Origin: an uncultured Cryomorphaceae bacterium
Lineage (GTDB): Bacteria > Bacteroidota > Bacteroidia > Flavobacteriales_D > Parvicellaceae
Reading direction: 5' to 3'
NCBI GenBank assembly: GCA_947311505.1
Contig: CAMZLL010000003.1
Location: forward strand, 1-42,109
DNA: 42,109 bases
How positions within the stretch are numbered: the stretch's first letter is position 1; every line of letters begins with the position of its first letter. The notes under the pieces were generated by a model. The model made no database searches. It had not been told where the DNA came from and was given only the letters and a program-made list of their open reading frames with translations. The translations under genes were made by a program, and so were the position numbers. Shown here in pieces: positions 20,595-31,933 of this stretch.

Positions 20595-21392
20595 TTATTT
20601 TTTATTCTTGTTCCAAACTTCCCCTGTGGTATTATCAAAGTTCACATAGAAAAGTCCTTTATCAAGATTACCACAATCGATAAGTTTTCCATATCCTTTT
20701 TTGACCATATTACCATAAGTGTCAAATATTTCATAAAGTGTTTCTCCACTAAACTCTGCATTTTTTCCTTTAGGAGCCAATAATGTTAAAACCGGAGCAT
20801 CAGACTGAACTGTGGTAGATGGCGAAATCTTTGGCTTTCCAGAGAAATCGACTTGTTTTACACGAAACTTATTTGTGCCGGAGTGCAATTCTACTTGAAA
20901 CTCATAGCAGTTTGCACTAGGTGTACCAATACCATCAACTTCTCCAACTTTAATCCATTTATTCCACCTGTATTGTTCTACAATAAAAGTTAACTTACCT
21001 GACTCACCAGTAGTACACCATTTAAGCAAATTTCCATTTTCTACTTTTATGCTTGTCGTTTGAAAAGTACTTTTTGGTCGTAGCACTTCAGGGTTAAGCA
21101 CTTTTGGCTGACAGTCGGTCTTATGAATAATTTTAACCACAACTGGATCTCCTAATTTAAGATCTAGATTTGCAAAATCTACTTCAAAAGCACTGGATGC
21201 AATTTGGTCTGTTGTTGCATCGCCATTGACAGTTACTTTTATAACACAAAAACCTACTCCACTACTTGCGAAGGGATTTTGAACGTATAAATTTTTACCT
21301 TGATAGTGACCTTCGTGAACAATACTCGTTTCGTTTTGAGCAACAGTAACAACTGTTATAAAAGTCAATAATATTAATAGTAGCCTTTTCAT
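20595..21392 (-). CDS. Secreted protein with possible T9SS type-A-like C-terminus
   Basis: Signal peptide; C-terminal YEIFDTYGNMVKKGYGKLIDCGNLDKGLFYVNFDNTTGEVWNKNKK resembles a Por-secretion CTD. Confidence 0.55.
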   Translation of the reverse strand: MKRLLLILLTFITVVTVAQNETSIVHEGHYQGKNLYVQNPFASSGVGFCVIKVTVNGDATTDQIASSAFEVDFANLDLKLGDPVVVKIIHKTDCQPKVLNPEVLRPKSTFQTTSIKVENGNLLKWCTTGESGKLTFIVEQYRWNKWIKVGEVDGIGTPSANCYEFQVELHSGTNKFRVKQVDFSGKPKISPSTTVQSDAPVLTLLAPKGKNAEFSGETLYEIFDTYGNMVKKGYGKLIDCGNLDKGLFYVNFDNTTGEVWNKNKK

Positions 21393-21648
21393 ATCCTTAT
21401 TTAAGTAAGTAAAACATCACCATAGTTAGCTGGTTTGATTTCACATTCTTGGTTTAAGAGGCAATATTAACTTCATTTTTTGATATATCAAAGTAATACT
21501 CCATTTATTTTTATCAACGCCTATTAAAAAACAGATAGACAATCAATCATTTATAGAGGTAATTACAAAAAAAATAGATTTTACATGAGATTCTTTAGCT
21601 ATAGCCATTTTTATTATTTATATTTGTCAGTTATAATAGGTATTTTTT

Positions 21649-23400
21649 ATGAAAAAAACAATTTTAGGATTTACTTTACTAAGCTTACTTTTTGTAGGAT
21701 GTGGAGAGACGGAAGAAATTAAGGATGAACAAATTAACAAACGTAAATCAAACGGAGTTGATTTATTTTATGGTGGTACGATTACGATTGCTGAAGACGA
21801 GACTTTTCAATCTTTATTCCCTATAGAAGTTGTTGACCTTTCGTCATTTAACGCTGTTAATCAACTGCATGACGGATTGATTCGCTATGACACCAAAGAC
21901 TTTTCTTTACAATCAGCTGTTGCCGAAAATTGGGAAGTAGATGCTGCTGGTTTGGTATATACTTTTTATTTAAGAAAAGACGTATTATTTCATGATGACG
22001 TTTGCTTTAAAGAAGGTAAAGGTAGAAGCGTTACGGCTGAAGATGTAAAATACACCTTTGAGCTTCTATCTTCAAAGGATTTTAAAATTAATTTTGATCC
22101 GATAGTAAAGCCGTACATCAAAGGTGCTGAAGATTTCTTCAATGGTAAAACTGACCAAATAGAAGGTATCGAAGTTGTTGATGATTTCACTATTAAATTT
22201 ACACTCAATCAAGCATCACCTAGCTTTATCTACACTTTAGCAATGCCCAACACCAGCATCATAGCTAAGGAGGCGTATGAAAAATACGGCAAAGAAATGA
22301 CCGTAGGCTGTGGCCCATTCAAATTCATAAAGCCAGTAGATATAACAAAAGAACTCTCTTTTATATACAATGAAAAATATTATTTGAAAGATGAAAATGG
22401 AAATTCATTACCCTATTTGGATACAGTAACTTATGTTTTCCTACCAAGTAAATTAAAACAACTGGAGTATTTTAATCAAAATAAATTATCCATAATTAAT
22501 GGGCTTCCTTCCTCTAAGATTGCGCAAGTAGTTTCTGAAAAGATTGAAAACTTCAAAAACAATCCACCTAAAACTATACTTGACAGACAGCCAGAGTTAC
22601 AAACTCAATATTATGGTTTTTCATGTACTCGCCCTCCATTTGACAACATATTAGTACGTAAAGCCTTTAATTATGCAATAAATAGAAATGACATTGTTAA
22701 CGACATTCTTAATGGACAAGGCACTCCCGGACTGCACGGAATCACACCTAAGATACCGACTTTTACCAATTATGATTTTTCAAAAATAAAAGGTTATAGA
22801 TATGATCCTATGCTTGCTAAAGAATTATTAGCTGAGGCTGGTTATCCAAACGGAGAAGGTTTTCCTGAGACCACCCTAGAAATTAACCTTGGAGGTAATG
22901 TTCACAAGCTTGTTTCTACTGAAGTAGAACGTCAGTTAAAACAAACACTAAACATTAAGTTAAGTATAGACCAAGTTTCTTTTAAGAAAAAAATCGAGCA
23001 TTCAAAATTCAGTAAATCTGAAATTTACAGAGCATCTTGGGTCGCTGACTTCCCTTCTCCTGAGAGCTTTTTATCTATTTTATATGGAGGTGATGTACCT
23101 TCAACGTTAGATGAACCATCTTACCCTAACACGATGAGATATGTAAATCCAGCATTTGACTCTTTATTTTTAGCTGGAAAAACTGCCATAGACAATGCTA
23201 CGAGTTACAACAACTTTGCTGCTGCCGAGGCTTTAATGATGGAAGATGCTCCTATTCTAATACTTTGGTATGCCGAAAACTATACGATGTTTCATTCTGA
23301 GGTTAGAAGCTATTTCAACAATGGTCTTAAAATAGCTGATTTCTCAGAAGTTTATATCAAAACGATGACAGCCGAAGAAAACACTCCAAAAGAAGATTAA
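21649..23400 (+). CDS. ABC transporter substrate-binding lipoprotein, peptide/nickel (SBP_bac_5) type
   Basis: Lipobox LFVGCG; VYTFYLRKDVLFHDDVCF, VTAEDVKYTFELL, RKAFNYAINRNDIVNDILNGQGTPG. Confidence 0.88.
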   Translation: MKKTILGFTLLSLLFVGCGETEEIKDEQINKRKSNGVDLFYGGTITIAEDETFQSLFPIEVVDLSSFNAVNQLHDGLIRYDTKDFSLQSAVAENWEVDAAGLVYTFYLRKDVLFHDDVCFKEGKGRSVTAEDVKYTFELLSSKDFKINFDPIVKPYIKGAEDFFNGKTDQIEGIEVVDDFTIKFTLNQASPSFIYTLAMPNTSIIAKEAYEKYGKEMTVGCGPFKFIKPVDITKELSFIYNEKYYLKDENGNSLPYLDTVTYVFLPSKLKQLEYFNQNKLSIINGLPSSKIAQVVSEKIENFKNNPPKTILDRQPELQTQYYGFSCTRPPFDNILVRKAFNYAINRNDIVNDILNGQGTPGLHGITPKIPTFTNYDFSKIKGYRYDPMLAKELLAEAGYPNGEGFPETTLEINLGGNVHKLVSTEVERQLKQTLNIKLSIDQVSFKKKIEHSKFSKSEIYRASWVADFPSPESFLSILYGGDVPSTLDEPSYPNTMRYVNPAFDSLFLAGKTAIDNATSYNNFAAAEALMMEDAPILILWYAENYTMFHSEVRSYFNNGLKIADFSEVYIKTMTAEENTPKED

Positions 23401-23434
23401 TAACGCTATTTATTTCATACAAACAACTTGAATT

Positions 23435-23854
23435 ATGTTTAAATCAAATAACAATACAACTACCAAACAAGGCAACACTAACTCACCTGAAAGGTTAAAT
23501 AGAATCGTTGAAGGCACCAATATTACTGGAGAAATAAATTCTGAGAGTAATATCAGGATAGATGGTCAAGTCAAAGGTACAGTAACCACTAAAGGTAGAG
23601 TTGTAATAGGTGTTACTGGAATTATAGAGGGTGATATTTATTGTTTAGACGCAGATGTAGAAGGTTTGATTACTGGAACAATAAAGGTAGGGAATCTTTT
23701 GACCTTAAAAAATACTGCAAAAATAGATGGTGACATTACAACCAAGAGACTCAACATTGAATCGGGGGCTGAATTTAACGGAACCTGTACAATGGGAGAC
23801 TCGAATAAATCAACCGCTTCTGTTTCGGCAGAAGGTGTGCTTGAGGCACATTAA
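23435..23854 (+). CDS. Bactofilin family polymer-forming protein
   Basis: RIVEGTNITGEINSESNIRIDGQVKGTVTTKGRVVIGVTGIIEGDIYCLDADVEGLITGTIKV repeat pattern. Confidence 0.92.
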   Translation: MFKSNNNTTTKQGNTNSPERLNRIVEGTNITGEINSESNIRIDGQVKGTVTTKGRVVIGVTGIIEGDIYCLDADVEGLITGTIKVGNLLTLKNTAKIDGDITTKRLNIESGAEFNGTCTMGDSNKSTASVSAEGVLEAH

Positions 23855-23894
23855 ACTAACAAATTAGAATTAAAAAAATAGTATAAATAATTAA

Positions 23895-24740
23895 ATGATT
23901 ATGAACAAACGAAGAATTTTAGTACCGACAGATTTTTCAGCTGTATCGCACACAGCTATGACACATGCTGCCGATTTAGCTGAATCAATAGGCGCAGACG
24001 TATTTTTATTAAATATTATTGATAAAGAATCTGATGCACCAAAGGCTGAAGAAAAAATTGCAGAAGAAATCGATTATCTTAATAGGTATAATTCTAACAT
24101 TAAAGTAGAGTCTTTTGTACAAGTTGGTAGTATATTTGAGGATATAGGAGATGTGGCTGAAGAAAAGAAAGTAAGCATCATAATAATGGGTACTCACGGA
24201 GCTAGCGGATGGCAAAAAGTAGCAGGAAGCTATGCCTTAAAAGTGGTTACAAGTTCTAAAATTCCTTTCATAATTACTCAAGACAATCCCATTGAGAAGA
24301 AAGGATATGACAAAATCCTTGTTCCTCTTGATTTGCACAATGAAACAAAACAAAAACTAGAAATTGTAGCTGATTTAGCGAGATATTTTGAGTCTGAAGT
24401 TCATATCGTTACTCCAAAAGAAACCGATGAATTTTTAAGAAACAAAATGAATGGCAATATAGCTTATGCAAAAAAATACTTAAAGGATAAGAAAGTAAAA
24501 TGTGCCACACACGTAACCACAAAAAGCGGTGACTTTGTAGATCAACTTCTTGACTTAGCAGGAGAGCTTGAGATTGATCTTATTACCATAATGAATCTGC
24601 AAAGGAATTCATTGATGGGAATGCTTGGCGCAAGATACGAACAAGAAATAATTACCAACGAAGATCAAATACCTGTTCTATGTGTAAATCCAAAACAGAC
24701 TACCCACACTACAGGTTCTGTGTTTGGAAACTCTATATAA
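23895..24740 (+). CDS. Universal stress protein (two UspA domains)
   Basis: RRILVPTDFSAVSHTAMTHAADLAE; IIMGTHGASGW; second repeat KILVPLDLHNETKQKLEIVADLA. Confidence 0.9.
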   Translation: MIMNKRRILVPTDFSAVSHTAMTHAADLAESIGADVFLLNIIDKESDAPKAEEKIAEEIDYLNRYNSNIKVESFVQVGSIFEDIGDVAEEKKVSIIIMGTHGASGWQKVAGSYALKVVTSSKIPFIITQDNPIEKKGYDKILVPLDLHNETKQKLEIVADLARYFESEVHIVTPKETDEFLRNKMNGNIAYAKKYLKDKKVKCATHVTTKSGDFVDQLLDLAGELEIDLITIMNLQRNSLMGMLGARYEQEIITNEDQIPVLCVNPKQTTHTTGSVFGNSI

Positions 24741-24762
24741 ACAACAAGATATGTTTAAAAAA

Positions 24763-24788
24763 AGTCGTTAATTTTATTTTTAACGGCT
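24763..24788 (+). terminator. Intrinsic terminator after usp gene
   Basis: AGTCGTTAA...TTAACGGCT stem followed by T-tract. Confidence 0.75.
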
Positions 24789-24840
24789 TTTTTTATGCCT
24801 AGAAAACTAATGTTAAGGTAATCCGATTATCTTTGTTCTG

Positions 24841-25863
24841 ATGATTGAAGAATTTGACCTACATAGTGACGAGAGCTCCAACTCTGACAAAGAGGTAGAA
24901 AAGGTTTTACGTCCCAAACTACTTGATGATTTTTCTGGGCAACGAAAAATAACCAATAACTTATCTATTTTCATTGATGCAGCAAAACTTCGAGGAGACA
25001 CACTTGACCACGTACTCCTACATGGTCCTCCTGGACTTGGGAAGACTACCCTATCGAATATCATCGCAAATGAATTAGGTGTTGGTTTTAAAGTAACTTC
25101 TGGTCCTGTTTTAGAAAAACCTGGAGATCTTGCAGGGCTTTTAACCAATTTAGAAGAAGGTGACGTTTTATTTATTGATGAAATCCATAGATTATCCCCT
25201 GTCATAGAGGAATATTTATATTCTGCAATGGAAGATTACAAAATTGATATCCTTATAGATACAGGGCCCAATGCTCGCACCGTTCAGATTACATTAAACC
25301 CCTTTACACTAATAGGCGCTACCACTCGATCTGGTATGCTTACAGCACCACTTAGAGCTCGTTTTGGTATATCGTGTAGATTGGAGTATTATGATGCAAA
25401 AATACTTACTGATATTGTAGAGCGTTCGTCTGGCATATTGAACATCCCTATTGAATACGAAGCTGCATATAAAATAGCTTCCAGAAGCAGAGGCACTCCA
25501 AGAATTGCAAACGCACTACTACGTAGAGTACGAGATTTTGCTCAAATAAAAGGTGACGGAACTATCACACCAAACATCACCGACATTGGGCTTGAGGCTT
25601 TAAATGTAGATCAACATGGCTTAGATGAAATGGACAATAAAATTCTTTCTATTATAATTGATAAATTTCAAGGAGGTCCTGTTGGTCTAACCACCATAGC
25701 TACGGCTGTTGGAGAAGACTCAGGAACCATTGAAGAGGTTTACGAACCATTCTTGATACAAGAAGGATATCTTATGCGTACGCCTAGAGGACGTAAAGCA
25801 ACTGAAATGGCATACAAGCACCTTGATAAAAATATTGGCTATACGCAAGGAGGTTTATTTTAA
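24841..25863 (+). CDS. ruvB: Holliday junction branch migration DNA helicase RuvB
   Basis: [73 protein letters not shown]. Confidence 0.98.
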   Translation: MIEEFDLHSDESSNSDKEVEKVLRPKLLDDFSGQRKITNNLSIFIDAAKLRGDTLDHVLLHGPPGLGKTTLSNIIANELGVGFKVTSGPVLEKPGDLAGLLTNLEEGDVLFIDEIHRLSPVIEEYLYSAMEDYKIDILIDTGPNARTVQITLNPFTLIGATTRSGMLTAPLRARFGISCRLEYYDAKILTDIVERSSGILNIPIEYEAAYKIASRSRGTPRIANALLRRVRDFAQIKGDGTITPNITDIGLEALNVDQHGLDEMDNKILSIIIDKFQGGPVGLTTIATAVGEDSGTIEEVYEPFLIQEGYLMRTPRGRKATEMAYKHLDKNIGYTQGGLF

Positions 25864-25923
25864 GACTACTTAAATTTAGTTCCGAACAAAATTCAGCAAA
25901 GCCAAAGTAGTATTTATTTCTAT

Positions 25924-28242
25924 TTAAAACTTCCAACTAAATCCTAAACTAGGAAGTACAGGTAATTGGTTAACTCTTTTAGTAGTAACTCTATCAACAT
26001 AAAATAAGTTAGCTCTATTATAAGCATTAGTTACACTTAAATTGAATTCCATTTTGCTATTCTTCAAGTTGATGGTTCGTTTCAAAGAAATATCTAAACG
26101 ATGATAAACAGGTAATCTTCCTCCGTTTAAATCTCCATAAACGATAGTCGGTTCATTATCATTTTGAGTGGTAATATCTGTTCCTATACCATTGTTGAAT
26201 GTTGGTAAATGACCGTAACCTTGTGTTTGCGTAAAAGGTAATCCCGAACCTAAATTCCATCTAAAATCGACTTCCCAATTTTTGTCTTTGTCTAAGAAAT
26301 AGGTCGTAACAAGATTTACGTTATGTCTTCTGTCAAACACAGGCGCATAAGTGGTATCTACACCATTCCAACGATCTACTTTACCCAAAGAATAGACTAA
26401 CCAAACATATAATCTTTTTGTATTGTATGACATCACAACATCCACACCTTTGGCAGAACCAGATTCGATTATAAAATCTTTCTTTTGCACGTCTGGTATG
26501 AGTCTGTTGCTGCTATTATCTTCGTATATTTTATTTCTATTGATATTGGTCAACTGATTGAATATTTTATAATAACCTTCCACATTAATAGACACGTGCT
26601 TACCAAGATCCTGTTCTGCTCCAAATATAAAATGGGTTGCTTTCTGCAATTTATGCTTTCTTTGTTTAGTTCCGTTTGGAGTGATTATTTCATCTTGCAA
26701 GTTATCTGGCCCAGATAAAAACCCATAAAATAAGTTTACAACATCTCTATCTGAGTTTGCAGCTATGAGGTTTTGAGAATAAATCCCTGACGCAGCTTTT
26801 AATCTAAACTTTTCGGTTACATTATACTTCAATCCCAATCTAGGTTCTAAAGAAGTATTCCCCAATGAGGCATAATACTGAACTCGAAGACCGGGATTTA
26901 TAACCATTTTTCCTTTGATGATTTTATAGTCCAAATAAGCTCCAATTTGAGTGGTATTGTCTTGTTGTTGAATGACTCTATTTACCGAATTTTTAAATTT
27001 AAAATCTGTAGAAAATCCACTTACCTCAACTCCATATTTAATAACATTCTGTTTATTAAACACTTTAAAATCAAATCCTAGATTAAAATTATTAATCCCA
27101 CTACTTTTAATAGTATCTCCATTTTGCACCAACTGTATTTTATAATCTGAGTAACCAAATTTACCTGAGATTTGTGTTGGCGAACCCGATGGTAACAATA
27201 CAAAATTACTTCCCACTCCAAATGAATTCCACCCTAAATCTCCTAAAGCTTTCCATTTAACCTTGTCATTAAAATTGAATCCAAAGACATTAAATTTACT
27301 TCCTGTTGGGCTATTGATGCTTATTTTACCAAAAATATCTGTATAGCTAAACGGCAGCCCAGCGGTATCTACATAGGAATAAAGTGATTTAGAGGTTTTG
27401 TCTAAATAAGATGTTTTAGCTGATACGATATAAGAAATAGTAGAAGCGTTTAGATTATCTTCGTTTAATTTCTTTAAAGGACCTTCGAGCGTTAGCTTAG
27501 CTCCAAATGGATTGACAGATACTTTTCCTCCCATTTTTTTCTTGTTACCATCAATGGTAGTAACGTCCATTATAGATGAAATACGGCCACCATATTCTGC
27601 TCCAAATCCACCAGTGTATATGTCTGCATTTTTGATCAGTTCTGTATCGAACACAGAAAAGAACCCGATACTATGGAATGGATTATACACAATCATTCCC
27701 TCAAGAAGCACCTTGTTTTGAACAGGAGAACCTCCTCTTACATACATTTGCCCCCCTTGATCTCCTGTAGTAACTACTCCAGGAACTGTTTGAAAATAAG
27801 TAGCTAAATCCGGTTCTCCACCAGTAGAAACAACTCTACTAATATCTTTACTGGTTGCTTTTATAGTTGAAGAATTAACGTTTTTCACATCATTGGAATG
27901 ATCTGCACTTACGGTTACACCTTCTAGCACCTTACCTTTAGCTAAATACAAATTTTGAGTAGTAATTCTTCCTGCTTTAATTTCAATTTCTTTAGTTAGC
28001 CTTTCGTATTCTACATTGGTTACGACCAAAGTGTACACTCCTGGTGCTAAATCACCAATTTGATATAATCCATTCAAATCTGTTGCTCTACCTTTACTCG
28101 TTCCTTCTATTACTACATTGGTAAACAAAACCGGCTCTCCAGATGCCTTGTCGTAAACTGTACCTCTAACGGTTCCTGATTTTTGTGCCAATAGTAGGTT
28201 TGAAAAAAGCATTAGCACTAAAACTGAATAAAAATATCTCAT
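25924..28242 (-). CDS. TonB-dependent receptor with carboxypeptidase-like regulatory domain
   Basis: VRGTVYDKASGEPVLFTNVVIEGTSKGRATDLNGLYQI; plug domain FQTVPGVVTTGDQGGQMYVRGGSPVQNKVLLEGM; C-terminal aromatic LGFSWKF; start taken at MRYFYSV. Confidence 0.92.
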   Translation of the reverse strand: MRYFYSVLVLMLFSNLLLAQKSGTVRGTVYDKASGEPVLFTNVVIEGTSKGRATDLNGLYQIGDLAPGVYTLVVTNVEYERLTKEIEIKAGRITTQNLYLAKGKVLEGVTVSADHSNDVKNVNSSTIKATSKDISRVVSTGGEPDLATYFQTVPGVVTTGDQGGQMYVRGGSPVQNKVLLEGMIVYNPFHSIGFFSVFDTELIKNADIYTGGFGAEYGGRISSIMDVTTIDGNKKKMGGKVSVNPFGAKLTLEGPLKKLNEDNLNASTISYIVSAKTSYLDKTSKSLYSYVDTAGLPFSYTDIFGKISINSPTGSKFNVFGFNFNDKVKWKALGDLGWNSFGVGSNFVLLPSGSPTQISGKFGYSDYKIQLVQNGDTIKSSGINNFNLGFDFKVFNKQNVIKYGVEVSGFSTDFKFKNSVNRVIQQQDNTTQIGAYLDYKIIKGKMVINPGLRVQYYASLGNTSLEPRLGLKYNVTEKFRLKAASGIYSQNLIAANSDRDVVNLFYGFLSGPDNLQDEIITPNGTKQRKHKLQKATHFIFGAEQDLGKHVSINVEGYYKIFNQLTNINRNKIYEDNSSNRLIPDVQKKDFIIESGSAKGVDVVMSYNTKRLYVWLVYSLGKVDRWNGVDTTYAPVFDRRHNVNLVTTYFLDKDKNWEVDFRWNLGSGLPFTQTQGYGHLPTFNNGIGTDITTQNDNEPTIVYGDLNGGRLPVYHRLDISLKRTINLKNSKMEFNLSVTNAYNRANLFYVDRVTTKRVNQLPVLPSLGFSWKF

Positions 28243-28395
28243 TTGCAATTGTTTTCTATTATGAATTGTAAACAAAAATACTTTTTTCATGCACAATCAC
28301 GCTTAGATTTTCATTATTTTATGCATTAGATACATAAAAGGTAAAGTTAGATAAGGGAAAGGTAACATTAATACCAACACAAAAACAAGATAATA

Positions 28396-29604
28396 CTAAA
28401 ATTTAACAACATAAGCTTCTTCAAAGATAGTCACAAACAGGGGATAGGCAGCTCCAAGTTTATTATAATCTGCATTCTTTTTACTCAATCTGTGTTTTTC
28501 TACAGCTACTTTTAACGTATAGCTACCAGGCTCTTTGTTTGCATATGCAAATGAATAGATTCTGGATTCCTTTGGCAATAGATTATTATCCGAAATTTTC
28601 TTTACAGCTGGATGCCACTCCCAATGTTCTCCTATTCGATCTATTTGCTCTTTGACTAAAGAACCTTCCGCATTATACAATTGGATTTTAATCAGAATAA
28701 AACGTTCTGGATCTCCTGTTGGCACTTTATGCCCTGCAAATTCATTTTTTAGTTGAATCGAAAATCGAAGACTATCAGACACCGACACCTCCGATGGGTA
28801 AAACGCCAAACCATTGAGCATCTTAGTGGTTACACTATCAAACTTAGGTATGCCTGACCCTGCAAAAAAATGATAATGACTTTTTCGCTCTCCATAACCC
28901 TTCACTATTTCTCTAGTAACCCCTTCCATATGACATGACTTACAATTCTTCTCCTCTGCGTAAGGTCCTGCCTTCCATTCATCTCCAGTTTCAAAAGAGC
29001 ATGCCAATGTAGGAGTGATAACGGCTACAGCATTGTGACAAGAGATACACAAATTTTCAGATAAATGTGCTGTGTTTTTCTCTACTGCATGAGGGGCTTT
29101 AGTTGTCCCTGTTGGCCCTATTATGGTATTGTTTCTTACGTGGCAACTTGCACAGTTTATACCTTCTTGTTGTAAATCATAATTAAAGTTGGGATTTTTT
29201 TCTTTTACAGGTTGATAAATATCGCCATTGATTAATCCCTTGATGATATATTCTTGTTGGTTTTGCAATGGCACATGGCAGTTGATACACATAAAAGGGC
29301 TGGACTCTTTTTTTAATTCTGCTTGAAATTGCAAATCTGTCCAAGCATGCGAATGTGTCGAAAGTTTCCATTCTTCGTAATGTTTTTGATGACAAGCTCC
29401 GCAACTTGCAGCACTCAGAGAATGCAATCCTTCAGGAATTTCTTGATGCGGCACTACTTTTTCCCAAGATTTGGTAAGTGGTACTATCTCGTAAGCTTTT
29501 TCATCAGAGATTTGGTTATTAGGGATGCTTTCGGCACATTGCATCAACCCTAAACTAAGAATCATTATTGAGCTTGTAAAAAAAAGTTGCGCTTTAAATT
29601 TCAT
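28396..29604 (-). CDS. Multiheme cytochrome c, five CxxCH motifs
   Basis: CGACH, CINCH, CASCH, CISCH, CKSCH; N-terminal LMQCAES lipobox-like sequence. Confidence 0.9.
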   Translation of the reverse strand: MKFKAQLFFTSSIMILSLGLMQCAESIPNNQISDEKAYEIVPLTKSWEKVVPHQEIPEGLHSLSAASCGACHQKHYEEWKLSTHSHAWTDLQFQAELKKESSPFMCINCHVPLQNQQEYIIKGLINGDIYQPVKEKNPNFNYDLQQEGINCASCHVRNNTIIGPTGTTKAPHAVEKNTAHLSENLCISCHNAVAVITPTLACSFETGDEWKAGPYAEEKNCKSCHMEGVTREIVKGYGERKSHYHFFAGSGIPKFDSVTTKMLNGLAFYPSEVSVSDSLRFSIQLKNEFAGHKVPTGDPERFILIKIQLYNAEGSLVKEQIDRIGEHWEWHPAVKKISDNNLLPKESRIYSFAYANKEPGSYTLKVAVEKHRLSKKNADYNKLGAAYPLFVTIFEEAYVVKF

Positions 29605-29732
29605 TGGGAGTTTGTACTGTTCTATTCTGTTAATATTGAAATCGAGCTCAAAATAATACTATTATCTTTAAATTTTCGGCAACTAAAGTTACTACAATTT
29701 CATACCAATATCATTTTTCAAAACAGCCAATA

Positions 29733-30311
29733 TTATTTATGATGCTCTGCCTCAAATACAGATAATACGGTTTTAAATTCTTCTTTTGCATTTATCCAAT
29801 CTTGATATTGAGGATCTACAATACTCGTCCATTCGTTCCAATCCTCATCTGTCCACTCGTCTTCAAAAACTGACAATTTGCTGGCATAATCTTTATGCAC
29901 TTTAGCTATGGTCATAAAATGATAAATCAATTTTCCTGAAGCTTTAATAAATTGTTCTGTTTCAGGTCGTGCAGATTCGCTAGTTTCTTTCATTTGAATC
30001 ATAAAAGCAGTATAGACTTCCAATGCACTATCTGCTTTTGCGGTAATAATAGCCTCAGAGGCATCTATACTATCCAAAACAAACAATTCTTCAAACATGA
30101 TCTCAGATTGATCTATCAATGACAATACATCTGCACGCAATGATGCTGCCTCGGCAGGAGTAAAAGGTTCTAGTTTAATTTCTTTCTCAAGCTCTACAAT
30201 CTCCTTTGATGCATTGGGGATATTACTTTCTTTTTCTACTGTTTTCTCTTCACAGGATGAAAAGAAAAAAAGCCCAGCTAATAAAACTGAGGATAATAAT
30301 TTAATTTTCAT
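29733..30311 (-). CDS. Hypothetical lipoprotein
   Basis: 192 aa, lipobox FFFSSCEEK. Confidence 0.6.
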   Translation of the reverse strand: MKIKLLSSVLLAGLFFFSSCEEKTVEKESNIPNASKEIVELEKEIKLEPFTPAEAASLRADVLSLIDQSEIMFEELFVLDSIDASEAIITAKADSALEVYTAFMIQMKETSESARPETEQFIKASGKLIYHFMTIAKVHKDYASKLSVFEDEWTDEDWNEWTSIVDPQYQDWINAKEEFKTVLSVFEAEHHK

Positions 30312-30313
30312 AC

Positions 30314-30877
30314 TTATACTTTCATTATATCAATCTCTTTCAAATCAATTAAAGCATCTACCTCTTTAATGAATTTGTTTGTAAGTTCTTGCACATTGTC
30401 TTCGGAGTTTTTTACTTGATCTTCGCTCAACCCATCATTTTTTAATGACTTGATAAAGTCGTTAGCTTCTTTTCGCTTAGATCGGATACTAACTTTGCAT
30501 TTTTCTCCTTCTGCCCTAGCTGTTTTCACAAGGTCTTTACGTCTTTCTTCTGTAAGAACTGGAATAGAGATAATAATCATTTCTCCGTTATCTTGGGGAT
30601 TTAATCCCAAATTTGCATTCATTATGCCTTTTGCTATTTCACTAAGCATTGATTTTTCCCAAGGCTGCACAGTCAGTGTACGTGAATCTAAAGTATTTAC
30701 ATTTCCTATCTGGCTAAGTGGTGTAGGTGTGCCGTAGTAATCTACTTTTACGTTGTCGAGCATAGACGGTGTTGCTCTACCGGCTCGTATTTTTACCAAT
30801 TCTGTTTTTAGATGCTCCAATGAGCCTTTCATTCCATCCTCAGTATCGGTCATTAGCATATTTATTTCTTCTGTCAT
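30314..30877 (-). CDS. frr: Ribosome recycling factor
   Basis: LVKIRAGRATPSMLDNVKVDYYGTPTPLSQIGNV; LTEERRKDLVKTARAEGEKCKVSIRSKRKEA. Confidence 0.97.
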   Translation of the reverse strand: MTEEINMLMTDTEDGMKGSLEHLKTELVKIRAGRATPSMLDNVKVDYYGTPTPLSQIGNVNTLDSRTLTVQPWEKSMLSEIAKGIMNANLGLNPQDNGEMIIISIPVLTEERRKDLVKTARAEGEKCKVSIRSKRKEANDFIKSLKNDGLSEDQVKNSEDNVQELTNKFIKEVDALIDLKEIDIMKV

Positions 30878-30922
30878 AATTTTATTTTTAATGCATTACT
30901 AAATCTGTAACATTTCTATATG

Positions 30923-31630
30923 TTAAACGGCAACTAACGTACCGATACCCTCTCCTTTTACTACTTTTACTAAATTGCCAGGTTGATTCATATCAAATAC
31001 GATTAATTCCATTTTGTTTTCTTTACAGAGTGTAAAAGCAGTCATATCCATCACGTTAAGCCCTTTTTTATAAGCTTCATCAAAAGTTAAGTTATCAAAC
31101 TTGATAGCTTCTGGATTTTTTTCGGGATCCATATTGTAGATACCGTCCACACGAGTACCTTTAAGAATAACATCTGCTTCTACTTCTATTGCTCTTAAAG
31201 CTGCTGCTGAATCTGTGGTAAAAAATGGATTACCTGTACCTGCCCCAAAAATTACTATTCTATTTTTCGCCAAATGTCTAACGGCTTTTCTTTTTATGAA
31301 TGGCTCTGCCACTTCTTTCATTGTGATAGCAGATTGAAGTCTAGTTTCGAGACCTATTGACTCTAACGCTGACTGCAACGCCATACTATTTATCATAGTA
31401 GCGAGCATCCCCATATAATCTCCTTGAGTACGATCCATTCCTCCTCGTTCGGCTTGTACACCTCTAAAAATATTTCCACCTCCAATTACTATTGCGATTT
31501 GCGTTCCCGCTTCTTGTATGGCTTTTATCTCTTTAGCATATTGCATCAGACGATTATTGTCTATACCAAATTGCTTTTCTCCCATTAGCGCCTCACCACT
31601 AAGTTTTAAAAGGATTCTTTTATATTTCAT
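30923..31630 (-). CDS. pyrH: UMP kinase
   Basis: [58 protein letters not shown]. Confidence 0.97.
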   Translation of the reverse strand: MKYKRILLKLSGEALMGEKQFGIDNNRLMQYAKEIKAIQEAGTQIAIVIGGGNIFRGVQAERGGMDRTQGDYMGMLATMINSMALQSALESIGLETRLQSAITMKEVAEPFIKRKAVRHLAKNRIVIFGAGTGNPFFTTDSAAALRAIEVEADVILKGTRVDGIYNMDPEKNPEAIKFDNLTFDEAYKKGLNVMDMTAFTLCKENKMELIVFDMNQPGNLVKVVKGEGIGTLVAV

Positions 31631-31933
31631 GAAACTATTTTATAGCGTTTGCACAAAGTTAAAAAAAAAGGAATACGATTAAAGTTTTATAATACTTGAA
31701 ATTGATATTATTTTTCATGCTATTCATAACGCATCTTACATATTTTCAAAACCCTTTTCATAAAAAAAACCTATACACGCCTATATACCAACACATTACA
31801 AAAAAAATAAATTTCCCTTAAATTAACCACTTTATAACCACTTACTAAACAATATGTTGCATCTTTCAACTTCATATATAACCCACTATTGAAAGCTACC
31901 AATATATAAGTTAAGGGCATCTCCGAAAACGCA

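Noticed and set aside
21479-21492. TTTGATATATCAAA perfect palindrome upstream of two genes
   Set aside because: Short AT-rich palindromes are expected by chance in this composition; no second copy noted.
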